A stretch of 64,000 nucleotides of DNA from Phreatobacter sp. (GCF_022843985.1 NZ_JALHMP010000018.1:31738-95737); one strand, 5' to 3'; counted from the stretch's first letter, positions 17,122 to 27,630 are shown. Numbers and translations: made by a program. The notes: a model not told the origin generated them from the letters alone.

Positions 17122-19149
17122 CTAGCTGCCGATCTTGCCGCCGCCCTGCCGGGTGATGGCGAGGACGGAGGGCCTGGGCGGCATGTCAGGCGCGAAGTCG
17201 GGCCAGCGGGTCGCCGGGTTCTCGAAGGTCGCCGGTGTCGCCCTGGCGTCTTCCGGATCGGCTTCGCCGGGATGCTGGATGGCGACGAAGAAGGTTTCGC
17301 CGTCGGGGGTGAATTCCGGTCCGCAGAGTTCGGCACCGAAGGGGCATTTGAAGAAGAGCTTGGCGGTGCCGCGCGCCGCGCCTTCCGTCTCCATGGCCCA
17401 GACGCCGTCGTTGCGGCCGGTGCGGGAGGGGAAGTTGCCGTCGGTGGCGATCCATAGCCGCCCATCGGCATCGATGGCGCAATTGTCGGGCATGCCGAAC
17501 CAGCCGTCCTGGCTCGTGCGGCTGTTGAAGGTGGCGCCGACGGTTGCCACCGACGGGTCGCCGCAGCGCACGAGGATGTCCCAGGTGAAGCGCGGTGCGG
17601 CATGGTCGCGGCCGTCGGGGAGCATCTCGACGATATGGCCGAAGCGGTTGTCGGCGCGCGGATTGGCGGCGTCGACCTCCTCCGGCTTGCGGCGGCTGTT
17701 GTTGGTGAGCATGACATAGACCTTGTCGGTCGCAGGGTTCGCCTCGACGTCTTCCGGCCGGTCCATCCGGGTGGCGCCGAGGAGATCGGCGGCCCGGCGC
17801 GTCTCGATCACCACATCCGCCTGGGAGTGGAAGCCGTTGGCCTGTGTCAGCGGCCCTTCGCCGAAGACCAGGGGCAGCCAGTCGCCGGTGCCGTCGGCAT
17901 TGTAGCGGGCGACGGAGAGCGTGCCGGCATCGAGGAGGTCGCGGTCGCGCGCCCGGTCGCCGGTAACGCGCCCCGCGGTGACGAAGCGATAGACATAGTC
18001 GTAGCGCTCGTCGTCGCCCGAATAGAGCACGTAGCGCCCGTCGCGGCCGACGATGCCCGCCGCGCCCTCGTGTTTGAAGCGGCCGAGTGCGGTGCGCTTC
18101 TTCGGAATCGATGCGGGATCGAAGGGGTCGATCTCCACCACCCAGCCGAAGCGGTTCGCCTCGTTCGGCTCCTTCTCCAGGTTGAAGCGGTCGACATGAT
18201 CGCCCCAATTGTACCAGCGGCCCGGGATGCCCATACGGCGGTAATTGACGGCCTCGGCATGGCCCTCGGGCAGGCGGCCGGTGAAGTAGCCGTTGACGTT
18301 CTCCTCGCAGCTCAGCCAGGTGCCCCAGGGCGTTATGCCGCCGGCGCAGTTGTTGAGCATGCCGAGGACGCGCCGGCCGGCCGGGTCGGCGGCGGTGCGC
18401 ATCCGCGGATGACCGGCGGCAGGGCCGGTGATCTCCATCGCTGTCTCGGCGGTGATGCGCCGCGCATAGCGCGAGCCGGCGACCACCTGCCAGCGCCCAT
18501 CCTCGCGCCGGACCTCGATGACGCTGCCGCCATGGGCCATCATCTCGATCGCGACGAGTTCGGGCGTCATGCCGGAAAAGGCCCTGGCGCGGCCGAGCGG
18601 TCCGCCGGCATCCTGGCGGCCGATGCCGGGGAACATCAGCTCTTCGTTGGTGTACTCGTGGTTGACGCAGAGCAGACCGTGACGCGACGGGTCCGATGCG
18701 CCCGGCACAGGGAAATAGCCGAGATAGTCGTTGTTGTAGCCGAACTGGCGCGCCTGGGCCGCCCCGCTCTGGTGGCGCGGATCGAAGGCCGGCGCATCGG
18801 CCAGCACCGCATCGCCCCAGCGGATCAGCACGTCGGCGTCGTAGCCCGCGGCCACTTCGGCGCGGTCGGTGGGGGTGGAGGAGAGTTCGCGGAAGCCGAA
18901 GGAGGGCGTGGCAGCCGCCGTCTGCGCCGCAGCGGTCCGGGAGGCGAGGGCGGCGGGGCCAAGCGCTGCGGTGATGGCGCCGACACCAAGGACGCCCTTC
19001 ATCAACTCGCGGCGGTGGAATCGGGTGGCAACCACGTCGCCGAAGGTCGGCGCGCCAGCCGGGCTAGTGCCCCGGTCTTCCGCTGCCTCAGCCCGCTGCG
19101 AGGCATTGCAGAGGCCATCATCATCCGGCCTGTCGGCGTCGCGCATCAT
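17122..19149 (-). CDS. PhoX family phosphatase (DUF839), Tat-exported
   Basis: This 675-residue protein begins with a cytoplasmic Asp-rich head, then a twin-arginine signal (FHRRELMKGVLGVGAITAALGPAALA). The body is the PhoX/DUF839 beta-propeller: HGLLCVNHEYTNEELMFPG, NNCAGGITPWGTWLSCEENVNGYF, RFGWVVEIDPFDP, LGRFKHEGA and the C-terminal DNCAIDADGRLWIATDGN are family hallmarks, including the residues that hold the calcium/iron active site. Members are periplasmic alkaline phosphatases induced in phosphate shortage. The start ATG 19149 follows AAGGAG; a frame-open extension upstream lacks support. No Pho box could be identified with confidence. Confidence 0.9.
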   Translation of the reverse strand: MMRDADRPDDDGLCNASQRAEAAEDRGTSPAGAPTFGDVVATRFHRRELMKGVLGVGAITAALGPAALASRTAAAQTAAATPSFGFRELSSTPTDRAEVAAGYDADVLIRWGDAVLADAPAFDPRHQSGAAQARQFGYNNDYLGYFPVPGASDPSRHGLLCVNHEYTNEELMFPGIGRQDAGGPLGRARAFSGMTPELVAIEMMAHGGSVIEVRREDGRWQVVAGSRYARRITAETAMEITGPAAGHPRMRTAADPAGRRVLGMLNNCAGGITPWGTWLSCEENVNGYFTGRLPEGHAEAVNYRRMGIPGRWYNWGDHVDRFNLEKEPNEANRFGWVVEIDPFDPASIPKKRTALGRFKHEGAAGIVGRDGRYVLYSGDDERYDYVYRFVTAGRVTGDRARDRDLLDAGTLSVARYNADGTGDWLPLVFGEGPLTQANGFHSQADVVIETRRAADLLGATRMDRPEDVEANPATDKVYVMLTNNSRRKPEEVDAANPRADNRFGHIVEMLPDGRDHAAPRFTWDILVRCGDPSVATVGATFNSRTSQDGWFGMPDNCAIDADGRLWIATDGNFPSRTGRNDGVWAMETEGAARGTAKLFFKCPFGAELCGPEFTPDGETFFVAIQHPGEADPEDARATPATFENPATRWPDFAPDMPPRPSVLAITRQGGGKIGS

Positions 19150-19373
19150 GTCGGGCTCCTTGTGGGCATCGTCGACGATGTCAGCAGAGGCCGGCGACAA
19201 CGCCATGACGGCGGTGATCCTCTATCCGGTGAAGCCAAAATGCCACAGCTCGCCGTCATCCGCGTCATCATGCTGATGGCGCACGCGTCCCCGGGCCGAT
19301 TGCAAAGACCTCGTTTACGCCTGCACGTCCACAGTCCGCGACTGGGTAGGGTGAGGCGTTCCGGAGTTGCGTC

Positions 19374-19586
19374 ATGGACCGCGTATTGGGACTGGTGACC
19401 GTCGAACAGGACATGGCGAAGCTGATGCGCGCGGCCGAGCGCGCCGGCCTCGCCCTGGGTTGCATCGACCCCGAGGAGACGAGCCTCGTGCTCCCCGGAG
19501 ATGAAAAGAGCACGGAGTGGACGCTCGGGCGCATCGGCGCCTGGGTGGTGACCGTGGCACTGGCGGCGACGTTCCTGGTGCTCTGA
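19374..19586 (+). CDS. Small single-helix membrane protein, unknown
   Basis: The 70-residue product has a soluble N-terminal part (MDRVLGLVTVEQDMAKLMRAAERAGLALG) and a single C-terminal hydrophobic helix (about 53-70), as in tail-anchored proteins. It is divergent from phoX. No family is recognised and no strong Shine-Dalgarno precedes the ATG, but codon bias and composition fit a real gene. Confidence 0.5.
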   Translation: MDRVLGLVTVEQDMAKLMRAAERAGLALGCIDPEETSLVLPGDEKSTEWTLGRIGAWVVTVALAATFLVL

Positions 19587-20080
19587 GGGAGGGCGTTAGG
19601 GCCGCGGGAGAGCCCCAGGTGCACCCGGCCGAATGGACGATCCAACCCGTCCAGGAACCCGGCGGCGCCGCCGTCGCCATGCAGCATGCTGCGTAATGCA
19701 GGGACCGGACGGCTCCGCGATCCACCGGTCTGAAGCGTGCAGAGGCGGCACATTCTGATCTTCCCTTCGGGAATGGACGTTTCGTCGTCGTTTTCGGCAT
19801 GGCAGTTCCGCCGGCACCGGCATGCTGCCGTGAATCCGATCCTCAGCATACGCCGCCCGTGACCAAGTGGCCCCCAGGGGCTTCACCTGCAGTCGATCAT
19901 CGATAATCCGCGAGCAGGAGCCGCGGTGGCCGCGGCCGACCCGGCGGCCTAACCGCCACGCCGGCGGTTGCACGACCGTGAGCAACACAGCGCATAACGG
20001 GAGTTGCCACCGTCCGTGGTTCGTGGCCCGATATCGGTCGACGGGCACCGATGCCCGCTGTCGATCGGAGAGGGGCCGGA
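19587..20080. other. Intergenic region without a convincing gene
   Basis: This 494-base stretch carries only overlapping open frames with poor codon bias. The last 60 bases before the next gene contain an imperfect hairpin (arms around CGACGGGCA and TGCCCGCTGTCG, near 20039-20065) that would lie in its leader. Nothing else is supported. Confidence 0.5.
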
Positions 20081-20674
20081 ATGAAGACCTTGACTGTCGC
20101 AATGACACTGGTCCTGTTTGCCATGGGCGCCTCTGGCGCCGACGAATGCCGCGACCGTCTGGTGCGCTATCTCGAGAGTGCTCTCGACGGCCGGCCGGGC
20201 CAGAGCCGCACCACCGTGCAGCAGGGCGCTTCGACCCAGGAGAGCCTTTTCATCTTCGTCTCCCGCGACCACCACATGTTCAAGCCGGTCAATCCGGACA
20301 ACATTCCCTGGGTGCTCACCTACCAGAGCGCAATGTACCAGTCCGCCGACCAGGGCCGCAGCTGGACGAAGGTTCACAGCTTCGACCGGGACAAGCAGCA
20401 TGCCGAAGCCAAGGAGGCGATCAGGTCCCAGGCGCGGTCGGCGACGGGGGTGGTCTGCGGGACCGAGACGCTCGACGGCGTGGTCCACGATACCTACGAG
20501 GCGCGCATGACCATGGAAGGGTCGGTGCGGGTGGAGATGCACAACCGCTACTGGATCAGCCGGGAATCGGGGATCGCAACCCAGGCGATCTCGACCTCGC
20601 GGTTCAGCGGTGTCGAAATGATCACCACCCAGCGCTGGCAGCCGCTTGGGGACATGACGCTGCCGGTGCCGTGA
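20081..20674 (+). CDS. Secreted protein of unknown function
   Basis: The 197-residue protein has a clear Sec signal peptide (MKTLTVAMTLVLFAMGASG, cleavage near ADEC). The mature part has two cysteines (DECRD and VVCGTE) and a beta-rich pattern. The ITTQRWQPLGDMTLPVP end resembles periplasmic proteins that bind a hydrophobic ligand, but no family is recognised. GGAGAGG lies before ATG 20081. It converges with glnA. Confidence 0.65.
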   Translation: MKTLTVAMTLVLFAMGASGADECRDRLVRYLESALDGRPGQSRTTVQQGASTQESLFIFVSRDHHMFKPVNPDNIPWVLTYQSAMYQSADQGRSWTKVHSFDRDKQHAEAKEAIRSQARSATGVVCGTETLDGVVHDTYEARMTMEGSVRVEMHNRYWISRESGIATQAISTSRFSGVEMITTQRWQPLGDMTLPVP

Positions 20675-20754
20675 CAGGGCCCCCATGTCACGCCCGGCAG
20701 GGCGCGCACATGCATGAAGACGGGGCGCCGGCGAAGCTGTGACCCCAAGAGAAA

Positions 20755-20777
20755 GGGGCGGGCCCGAAAGCCCGCCC
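20755..20777 (-). terminator. Hairpin terminator downstream of glnA
   Basis: The perfect stem GGGGCGGGC/GCCCGCCCC (20755-20763 and 20769-20777) has a six-base loop and is followed, reading the minus strand, by CTTTCTCTT. It lies nine bases after the glnA stop and probably terminates glnB-glnA. Confidence 0.75.
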
Positions 20778-20785
20778 CGTCCGGA

Positions 20786-22195
20786 TCAGACCGAGTAGTA
20801 CATGTCGTACTCGACCGGGTGCGGCGTCATTTCGAAGCGCATCACCTCGGTCATCTTCAGCTCGATGTAGCTGTCGATGAAGTCGTCGTTGAAGACGCCA
20901 CCGGCCTTGAGATAGGCGCGGTCCTTGTCGAGGTTGGCGAGGGCCTCGCGCAGCGAGCCGCAGACCGTCGGGATCTTCTTCAGCTCCTTCGCCGGCAGGT
21001 CATAGAGGTCCTTGTCCATGGCCGCGCCGGGGTCGATCTTGTTGGTGATGCCGTCGATGCCGGCCATCAGCATGGCCGCGAACGCCAGGTAGGGGTTGGC
21101 GGTCGGATCGGGGAAGCGGACCTCGACGCGCTTGGCCTTCGGGTTCGCCGTCCACGGAATGCGGCAGGACGCCGAGCGGTTGCGGGCCGAATAGGCGAGC
21201 AGCACCGGGGCCTCGTAGCCCGGGACCAGACGCTTGTAGGAGTTGGTCGACGGGTTGGTGAAGGCGTTCAGGGACTTGGCGTGCTTGATGATGCCGCCGA
21301 TGTACCAGAGGCATTCCTGGCTGAGGTCGGCATATTTGTTGCCGGCGAACAGCGGCTTGCCGCCCTTCCAGATCGACTGGTGCACGTGCATGCCCGAGCC
21401 GTTGTCGCCATAGACCGGCTTCGGCATGAAGGTGGCGGTCTTGCCGTAGATGTTGGCGACCTGATGGATGCAGTACTTGTAGATCTGCATCTGGTCGGCC
21501 ATGTGCGTCAGCGTGTCGAACTTCATGCCGAGCTCGTGCTGGGCGGAAGCGACCTCGTGGTGGTGCTTCTCGACCTTCACGCCCATCTTGGCCATGGAGG
21601 CGAGCATCTCGCCGCGCATGTCCTGCAGGCTGTCGATCGGGGGAACGGGGAAGTAGCCGCCCTTGACGCGGACGCGGTGGCCGAGATTGCCGCCCTCGTA
21701 GTCGGTGTAGGAGTTGGTCGGCAGCTCCGAAGAGTCGACCTTGAAGCCCGTGTGGTAGGGCTCGGCAGCGAACTTCACGTCGTCGAAGACGAAGAACTCG
21801 GCCTCGGGGCCGACGAAGATGGTGTCACCGATCTTGGTGGACTTCAGATAGGCCTCGGCCTTCTTGGCGATGCCGCGCGGGTCGCGGTTATAGGGCTCGC
21901 CGGTGGAGGGCTCGAGAATGTCGCAGACGATCGACATGGTCGTCTCGGCGAAGAACGGGTCGATCTGCGCCGTCGTCGGGTCGAGCATGAGCAGCATGTC
22001 CGACTCGTTGATCGCCTTCCAGCCGGCGATCGAGGAGCCGTCGAACATCGTGCCCTCGGCAAAGATATCCTCGTCGATCATGGTGATGTCGAAGGTGACG
22101 TGCTGCCACTTGCCACGCGGGTCGGTGAAGCGGAGATCGACGTACTTCACGTCGTTCTCCTTGATCATTTTCAGGACATCCTTGGCAGTCGTCAT
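20786..22195 (-). CDS. glnA: Glutamine synthetase type I
   Basis: The 469-residue dodecameric enzyme makes glutamine from glutamate, ammonia and ATP. Characteristic stretches are [19 protein letters not shown], the [11 protein letters not shown] metal-binding segment, [36 protein letters not shown] and the adenylylation-site region [11 protein letters not shown], where the Tyr is the AMP-accepting residue. The last indicates GSI-beta regulated by GlnE. It follows glnB after 61 bases in the classical alphaproteobacterial order, so nitrogen-regulated co-transcription is expected. Confidence 0.98.
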   Translation of the reverse strand: MTTAKDVLKMIKENDVKYVDLRFTDPRGKWQHVTFDITMIDEDIFAEGTMFDGSSIAGWKAINESDMLLMLDPTTAQIDPFFAETTMSIVCDILEPSTGEPYNRDPRGIAKKAEAYLKSTKIGDTIFVGPEAEFFVFDDVKFAAEPYHTGFKVDSSELPTNSYTDYEGGNLGHRVRVKGGYFPVPPIDSLQDMRGEMLASMAKMGVKVEKHHHEVASAQHELGMKFDTLTHMADQMQIYKYCIHQVANIYGKTATFMPKPVYGDNGSGMHVHQSIWKGGKPLFAGNKYADLSQECLWYIGGIIKHAKSLNAFTNPSTNSYKRLVPGYEAPVLLAYSARNRSASCRIPWTANPKAKRVEVRFPDPTANPYLAFAAMLMAGIDGITNKIDPGAAMDKDLYDLPAKELKKIPTVCGSLREALANLDKDRAYLKAGGVFNDDFIDSYIELKMTEVMRFEMTPHPVEYDMYYSV

Positions 22196-22256
22196 TTAGT
22201 GCTTCCTCTTGGTTTGCACGTTTGCATTTGCGGCAGGCGGACCCGCCGAATTCCGT

Positions 22257-22927
<671 letters not shown>

Positions 22928-24463
22928 ATGACACGCCGCTCCAGCGCTCTCCTCACGCCCCTGGCCATGGCCGAGGCCGACCGCCTGACCATCGCCGCGG
23001 GTACGCCAGGCGCGGTCCTGATGCACCGCGCGGGTGTTGCCATCGCCGATGTGGTGGCACGCGCGACCCCCCTCGGCACCCGCATCGTCGTGTTGTGCGG
23101 GCCCGGCAACAATGGCGGAGACGGCTATGTGGCGGCCAAGGTTCTGCGCGAACGCGGCTTCGGCGTGACGGTTGCGGCCAGCGCGCCGCCGCGGGCGCAG
23201 GCGGGCGATGCCGTGGCCGCGGCGGAAGCCTGGGGCAGGGCGGCGGTCCCGCTGGCGGACTGGGCTGCCGTGCGGCCGGGCGTTGTGGTCGACGCGCTCT
23301 ACGGTGCCGGTCTGTCCCGCGCCATTACCGGAGTCGAGGCCGAGGTGATCACCGCGGTCAATGCCTCGGGCTGCCGGGTCGTCGCGGCCGACATCGCCTC
23401 GGGCGTTGACGGAGCGACGGGCGCGGTGCGCGGCGTCGCCATGATGGCGCGCGAGACCGTCACCTTCTTCCGCCGCAAACCCGGCCATCTTCTGATGCCC
23501 GGTCGCCTGCATGGCGGCACGGTCCGGGTGGCCGATATCGGCATCCGGCCGGCGGTCCTGGACCGGCTCGCCATCCGCGATTTCGCCAATGACCCGGCGC
23601 TCTGGGGTGACGCCTTCCCGCTGCCGCGGGCGGACGGGCACAAATATCACCGCGGTCATGCGGTCGTCGTGTCGGGCGGGCTGGCGCGGACCGGCGCGGC
23701 GCGCCTTGCCGCCCGCGGCGCCCTGCGCGCGGGCGCGGGCCTTGTGACGCTCGCCTCACCCCCCGAGGCGCTGGCCGTCAACGCGTCCCATCTCACGGCG
23801 ATCATGCTGGAGCGGATGGACGGGCCCTCCGGCCTTGCCGCCAGCCTCGCCGACCGCCGCCGCAATGCCGTCTGTCTCGGTCCGGCGCTGGGGACGGGCG
23901 AGGCAACGCGGGCGCTGGTCGCCGAGGCGCTGGCGAGCGGGGCGGCGACCGTCATCGATGCCGACGGCCTCACCGCCTTCGCAGCCGATCCTGCGGCGCT
24001 CTTCGCCGGCATCCGCGCCTGGCCGGATCGTCCGGTGGTGCTGACGCCCCATGCCGGCGAGTTCGTGCGCCTGTTCGGTGCCGATCCAGGCCTCGCGAAG
24101 CCCGATGCGGCGCGCCGGGCTGCCGCGCTGGCGGGCGCCGCCGTGATCCTCAAGGGGCCGGATACGGTGGTGGCCATGCCCGACGGCACGGTGTCGATCG
24201 CCGCCAATGCGCCGCCCTGGCTGGCGACGGCCGGGTCCGGCGACGTTCTGGCGGGAATCGTGACCGGCCTTCTGGCGCAGGGCATGGCGCCTTTCGCCGC
24301 GGCGAGCGCCGCGGTCTGGCTGCATGGCGAGGCCGGCCAGGCCGCCGGTCTCGGGCTGATCGCCGAGGATCTTCCGGAGGTGCTGCCGCGGGTTCTCGGT
24401 ATGCTGGCGGGCCGTCTCGCCGAGGCGAGAGACGCTGTCGTAGATCCTGCCGACGATGACTAG
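22928..24463 (+). CDS. nnr: Bifunctional NAD(P)H-hydrate epimerase / ADP-dependent NAD(P)H-hydrate dehydratase
   Basis: The 511-residue metabolite-repair enzyme restores hydrated NAD(P)H. The N-terminal YjeF-N epimerase domain (about 1-215) contains VVLCGPGNNGGDGYVAAKVL and the DIASGVDGATG segment. The C-terminal ribokinase-like dehydratase domain (about 230-505) contains GRGALRAGAGLVTLASP-like sequence, LTPHAGEFVRLFG, ILKGPDTVVAMPDG and the catalytic ATAGSGDVLAGIVTGLLAQG. ATG 22928 is preferred; an upstream GTG at 22886 would add 14 unsupported residues. The gene ends within four bases of the convergent copper-oxidase-like gene. Confidence 0.93.
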   Translation: MTRRSSALLTPLAMAEADRLTIAAGTPGAVLMHRAGVAIADVVARATPLGTRIVVLCGPGNNGGDGYVAAKVLRERGFGVTVAASAPPRAQAGDAVAAAEAWGRAAVPLADWAAVRPGVVVDALYGAGLSRAITGVEAEVITAVNASGCRVVAADIASGVDGATGAVRGVAMMARETVTFFRRKPGHLLMPGRLHGGTVRVADIGIRPAVLDRLAIRDFANDPALWGDAFPLPRADGHKYHRGHAVVVSGGLARTGAARLAARGALRAGAGLVTLASPPEALAVNASHLTAIMLERMDGPSGLAASLADRRRNAVCLGPALGTGEATRALVAEALASGAATVIDADGLTAFAADPAALFAGIRAWPDRPVVLTPHAGEFVRLFGADPGLAKPDAARRAAALAGAAVILKGPDTVVAMPDGTVSIAANAPPWLATAGSGDVLAGIVTGLLAQGMAPFAAASAAVWLHGEAGQAAGLGLIAEDLPEVLPRVLGMLAGRLAEARDAVVDPADDD

Positions 24464-25746
24464 CCGACGTCGAGGAGGGCGACCAGTGGCCCCTCCGCGG
24501 CGTTGATCGCCTGGGCCGTCAGGCGGAACCGTCCGGTCCGCTCCGCCACGAAGGCGATGCGGGCGGTGCTGCCGGGCGCCACCAGCACCGTATCAAGGAA
24601 GAAGGGCTTCCAGCCGTCGTCAAGGCCGTCGAGAAGGCGGGCAGGGTGGCCTTCGACGTGGACGGCGTGAAAGGCCGCGCTGTCGTTGCGGATCGCGGCG
24701 AGGACCACCGTGCCGCGGCGCAGGCGAAGGACCGTGGCGCCCGCCGCATCGTGGGTGCGCCGCCCGGCGAAGCCTGCCGCTCCGATCGGCAGGTCGATCC
24801 GTGTCGCGCGCCGGAAATCCATGGCCTGGGGCAGCGGATTGGCAGCGAGCGGTGCCGGCGGCGGCAGAGGCGCCGGGCGCAGGGGCGAGCCCTCCACCCG
24901 CATCCGGCCGGTCAGGGTCGTTCCGGCGAAACTGGCAAGGGCGATCGGCAGGGCCGTAACGGCCGCCGCAGCGACATCCCACATGACTTCGGCGCGCTGT
25001 CCGGGCGCCAGCATCAGCCGGCCCTGGTCGAGGGGAAAGGGTTCGCAGGGCTGGCTGTCGAGGGCGACGAGGGTGAGGCGCTGGTCAGGCACGGTCCATT
25101 GCAGGATGCGGCTCGCGGTGGCGTTGGCGAAGCGCAGCCAGAGGCGCTCGTGCGGGCGCGCGGAGAGGGTGAGGTCGGTACGGCCGTTGACGAGGAGGCC
25201 CGCCGGCGATGCCGCCGCGCCACCGGGCGGCTCGGAGAGGAGCAGGGGCACCTCGCGGTCATGGACCGGCGGCGTCGCGTCGGCAACAATCAGCAGTCCG
25301 GCAAGGCCCGCCCGCAACTGCGCCTCGCCGCCGGCAAGCCGCGGCCGGTAGAGAAAGGTGCCGGCATCGGGCGAGGTCAGGTCGTGGCGCTGGGTGGCGC
25401 CGGCCGCGATATCGGGAAGGGCGAGCACCGCCGGGTCCCGGAGGCCCAGCCAATGGAGGCCTGTCGGTTCGGCCAGCGCATTGGTGACGTCGATCGCCAG
25501 CCGAACGTTGCGCTGCGCCCGTAGCACCGGACCCGGCAGAAGCCCGTCATAGCCGGTGAACGGCGTCGTCGGGCCGTCAGCGGCCCCAAGCGGAAGCTTG
25601 CCTGCTGCGGCGGTGAGCCGCAGCCCCTGTGCCATGGCGCGGTCCGGTAACGCCAGCGTTGCGAGCGTCAGGACCGCCGGAGCGGCGAGCAGGCGGCGGC
25701 GGTTCAAGCGGCGGTCGGTGGGCGCGGAGGGAGTCTGGGAAGGCAA
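24460..25746 (-). CDS. Multicopper-oxidase-like exported protein lacking copper ligands
   Basis: The approximately 428-residue protein has an RRR-containing, Tat-like signal (LNRRRLLAAPAVLTLATLALPDRAMA) and three cupredoxin-like domains in multicopper-oxidase order. The copper motifs are degenerate: the HWHG box reads HWLG, the YHSH box reads YRPR, the HPFHLHG box reads FHAVHVEGH, and the C-terminal HCHxxxHxxxGM box is absent, including the type-1 Cys. It is therefore probably not an oxidase, perhaps a FtsP/SufI-like structural member. The start is uncertain: TTG 25746 is proposed, GTG 25776 is an alternative. The stop overlaps the convergent nnr stop in a shared CTAG. Confidence 0.72.
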   Translation of the reverse strand: MPSQTPSAPTDRRLNRRRLLAAPAVLTLATLALPDRAMAQGLRLTAAAGKLPLGAADGPTTPFTGYDGLLPGPVLRAQRNVRLAIDVTNALAEPTGLHWLGLRDPAVLALPDIAAGATQRHDLTSPDAGTFLYRPRLAGGEAQLRAGLAGLLIVADATPPVHDREVPLLLSEPPGGAAASPAGLLVNGRTDLTLSARPHERLWLRFANATASRILQWTVPDQRLTLVALDSQPCEPFPLDQGRLMLAPGQRAEVMWDVAAAAVTALPIALASFAGTTLTGRMRVEGSPLRPAPLPPPAPLAANPLPQAMDFRRATRIDLPIGAAGFAGRRTHDAAGATVLRLRRGTVVLAAIRNDSAAFHAVHVEGHPARLLDGLDDGWKPFFLDTVLVAPGSTARIAFVAERTGRFRLTAQAINAAEGPLVALLDVG

Positions 25747-25821
25747 GGGCGGCCCTGTCTCACAACGGGATGGCACGGGACTTGAGATGGAGAGCGTCCC
25801 TGTCCCGAATGGAGGCGTTCC

Positions 25822-25968
25822 ATGGTGAAAATAGCATTGATCGGCATCGCCGGTCTGGTGGCAGCCGGATCTTTCGGCCTGTTGCCGCACAGCCCGGCCA
25901 CGGTTGCGCTCGGCGCCGCAGGCGCGACGGTCATCCTGGTCTGGGTCGGCCTCTTCGCCCGCACCTGA
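25822..25968 (+). CDS. 48-residue membrane protein
   Basis: A short frame with a near-ideal GGAGG seven bases before ATG encodes MVKIALIGIAGLVAAG and then a second hydrophobic stretch ending in VWVGLFART. Two membrane helices are likely. It is divergent from the copper-oxidase-like gene and lies just before tRNA-Leu. No family is recognised. The Shine-Dalgarno and the coherent hydrophobic pattern make translation likely. Confidence 0.55.
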   Translation: MVKIALIGIAGLVAAGSFGLLPHSPATVALGAAGATVILVWVGLFART

Positions 25969-26079
25969 TGGCGGGGGAGCGATTTTCTTGGTGCAATCGC
26001 CCAGAGCCGGTGTTATGAGGCCGCGCCCGAGGGATGACTTGCATCCACCGGGTCGAGAAGCTATTTCGAGCGGCCCTCG

Positions 26080-26164
26080 GCGGGCGTGGTGGAATTGGTA
26101 GACACGCGGGATTTAGGTTCCCGTGGCGAAAGTCGTGGGGGTTCAAGTCCCTCCGCCCGCACCA
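26080..26164 (+). tRNA. tRNA-Leu (anticodon TAG)
   Basis: The acceptor stem GCGGGCG/CGCCCGC, the anticodon stem CGGGA/TCCCG with loop TTTAGGT (anticodon TAG, decoding CTA and related codons), a long variable arm, the T-arm GGGGGTTCAAGTCCCTC and an encoded CCA end are all present. The long variable arm fits a class II tRNA. Confidence 0.95.
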
Positions 26165-26207
26165 TCCTGCCGGCCGCGCCGATCATGAACACGAAAGAAA
26201 CGAAGCC

Positions 26208-27566
26208 ATGCAGGTGACCGCCACCCTGTCCGAAGGTCTGAAGCGCGAATTCCGCGTGGTGGTTCCTGTGACCGACCTTGCGGCCCGCGCCGATGCCCGC
26301 CTCGACGACCTCAAGGGCCGCGTCAACATCAACGGCTTCCGCCCGGGCAAGGTGCCGACCGCCCATCTGAAGAAGCTCTATGGTCGCGCCGTTCTGGCCG
26401 AGACGATCGAGGCGCTGGTCGGCGAAGCCAACCAGAAGATCGTCGCCGACAACGGCTTCAAGCTCGCCCAGGAGCCCTCGGTGAAGCTGCCCGAGGCCGA
26501 GGCCGAGGCGAAGGCCGTCTTCGACGGCACCGCCGACCTCGACTATACGGTCGCCTTCGAGGTGCTTCCGACGATCCAGCTTGCCGACTTCAAGGGCATC
26601 AAGGTCGAGCGCCCGGTGGTCGAGCCGGCCGAGGCCGACGTCCAGGCGATGCTGGAGACCATGGCCAAACAGAACCGCCCGTTCGAGGCCAAGCCCGCAG
26701 GCGCGACCGCCGAGAGCGGCGACCGTCTCACCATCGGCTTCGTCGGCACGATCGACGGCGAGAAGTTTGAGGGCGGCACGGACGAGGACATCCAGCTGGA
26801 GCTTGGCTCCAACTCCTTCATCCCGGGCTTCGAGGACCAGCTCGTCGGCGTCAAGGCCGGTGAGGACAGGGTCGTGAAGGTCAAGTTCCCGTCGAACTAC
26901 ATGGCGGAAAACCTCGCCGGCAAGGACGCCGAATTCGCCGTCACGGTGAAGGCGATCGAGAAGCCGGGCGAGCGCGCCATCGACGAGGAGTTCGCCAAGT
27001 TGGTGGGCTTCGAGGATCTCGCCAAGCTGAAGGCCGCCGTCTCTGACCGGCTGAAGAGCGAGTATGCGGCCGCCTCGCGCCGCAAGGTGAAGCGCGCCCT
27101 GCTCGATGCCCTCGACGAGAAGCATGCGTTCGACCTGCCGCAGACGCTGGTCGACCAGGAGTTCGAGAGCGTCTGGCGTCAGGTCAGCCAGGATCTCGAA
27201 TCCCGCGGCAAGACCTTCACCGATGAAGAGACGACCGAGGAGAAGGCGCGCGCCGAATACCGCGCCATCGCCGAGCGCCGCGTCCGTCTCGGCCTCGTCC
27301 TTGCGGAAATCGGCGAGAAGGCCCAGATCAAGGTCAGCGACGAGGAAGTGTCGCGCGCCGTGGTCGAGCGGGCGCGCCAGTTCCCCGGTCAGGAGCAGCA
27401 GGTCTGGGACTATTACCGCAAGACTCCCGAGGCGCTGGCTTCACTCCGCGCCCCGATCTTCGAGGAGAAGGTCGTGGACTACATTCTCGAACTCGCCGAC
27501 GTGACCGAGAAGCCCGTCTCAAAGGATGAGCTGTTCAAGGATAACGACGACGAGGAAGCCGCCTGA
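26208..27566 (+). CDS. tig: Trigger factor (ribosome-associated chaperone/PPIase)
   Basis: The 452-residue protein folds nascent chains at the ribosome exit. The N-terminal domain carries the ribosome-docking motif GFRPGKVP (about 44-51). An FKBP-type peptidyl-prolyl isomerase domain follows at about 160-245 (GDRLTIGFVGTIDGEKFEGG...LGSNSFIPGFEDQLVG), and then the helical chaperone arms. The C-terminal tail is acidic (DELFKDNDDEEAA). It leads the tig-clpP-clpX-lon proteostasis cluster. Confidence 0.97.
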   Translation: MQVTATLSEGLKREFRVVVPVTDLAARADARLDDLKGRVNINGFRPGKVPTAHLKKLYGRAVLAETIEALVGEANQKIVADNGFKLAQEPSVKLPEAEAEAKAVFDGTADLDYTVAFEVLPTIQLADFKGIKVERPVVEPAEADVQAMLETMAKQNRPFEAKPAGATAESGDRLTIGFVGTIDGEKFEGGTDEDIQLELGSNSFIPGFEDQLVGVKAGEDRVVKVKFPSNYMAENLAGKDAEFAVTVKAIEKPGERAIDEEFAKLVGFEDLAKLKAAVSDRLKSEYAAASRRKVKRALLDALDEKHAFDLPQTLVDQEFESVWRQVSQDLESRGKTFTDEETTEEKARAEYRAIAERRVRLGLVLAEIGEKAQIKVSDEEVSRAVVERARQFPGQEQQVWDYYRKTPEALASLRAPIFEEKVVDYILELADVTEKPVSKDELFKDNDDEEAA

Positions 27567-27598
27567 AGGGCGCTGCGACCGGACAATTCCTTGTGAGG

Positions 27599-27630
27599 GA
27601 AGGGCCGCCGCGTGCGGCCCTTCGCTTTTT
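27599..27630 (+). terminator. Rho-independent terminator of tig
   Basis: The perfect stem GAAGGGCCGC/GCGGCCCTTC (27599-27608 and 27614-27623) with a five-base loop is followed by GCTTTTT, 33 bases after the tig stop. Confidence 0.88.

Noticed and set aside
19596..20108. 170-codon minus-strand frame in the gap after the 70-residue membrane protein gene
   Set aside because: Poor codon bias, no Shine-Dalgarno, no domain, and it overlaps the signal peptide of the 20081 gene.
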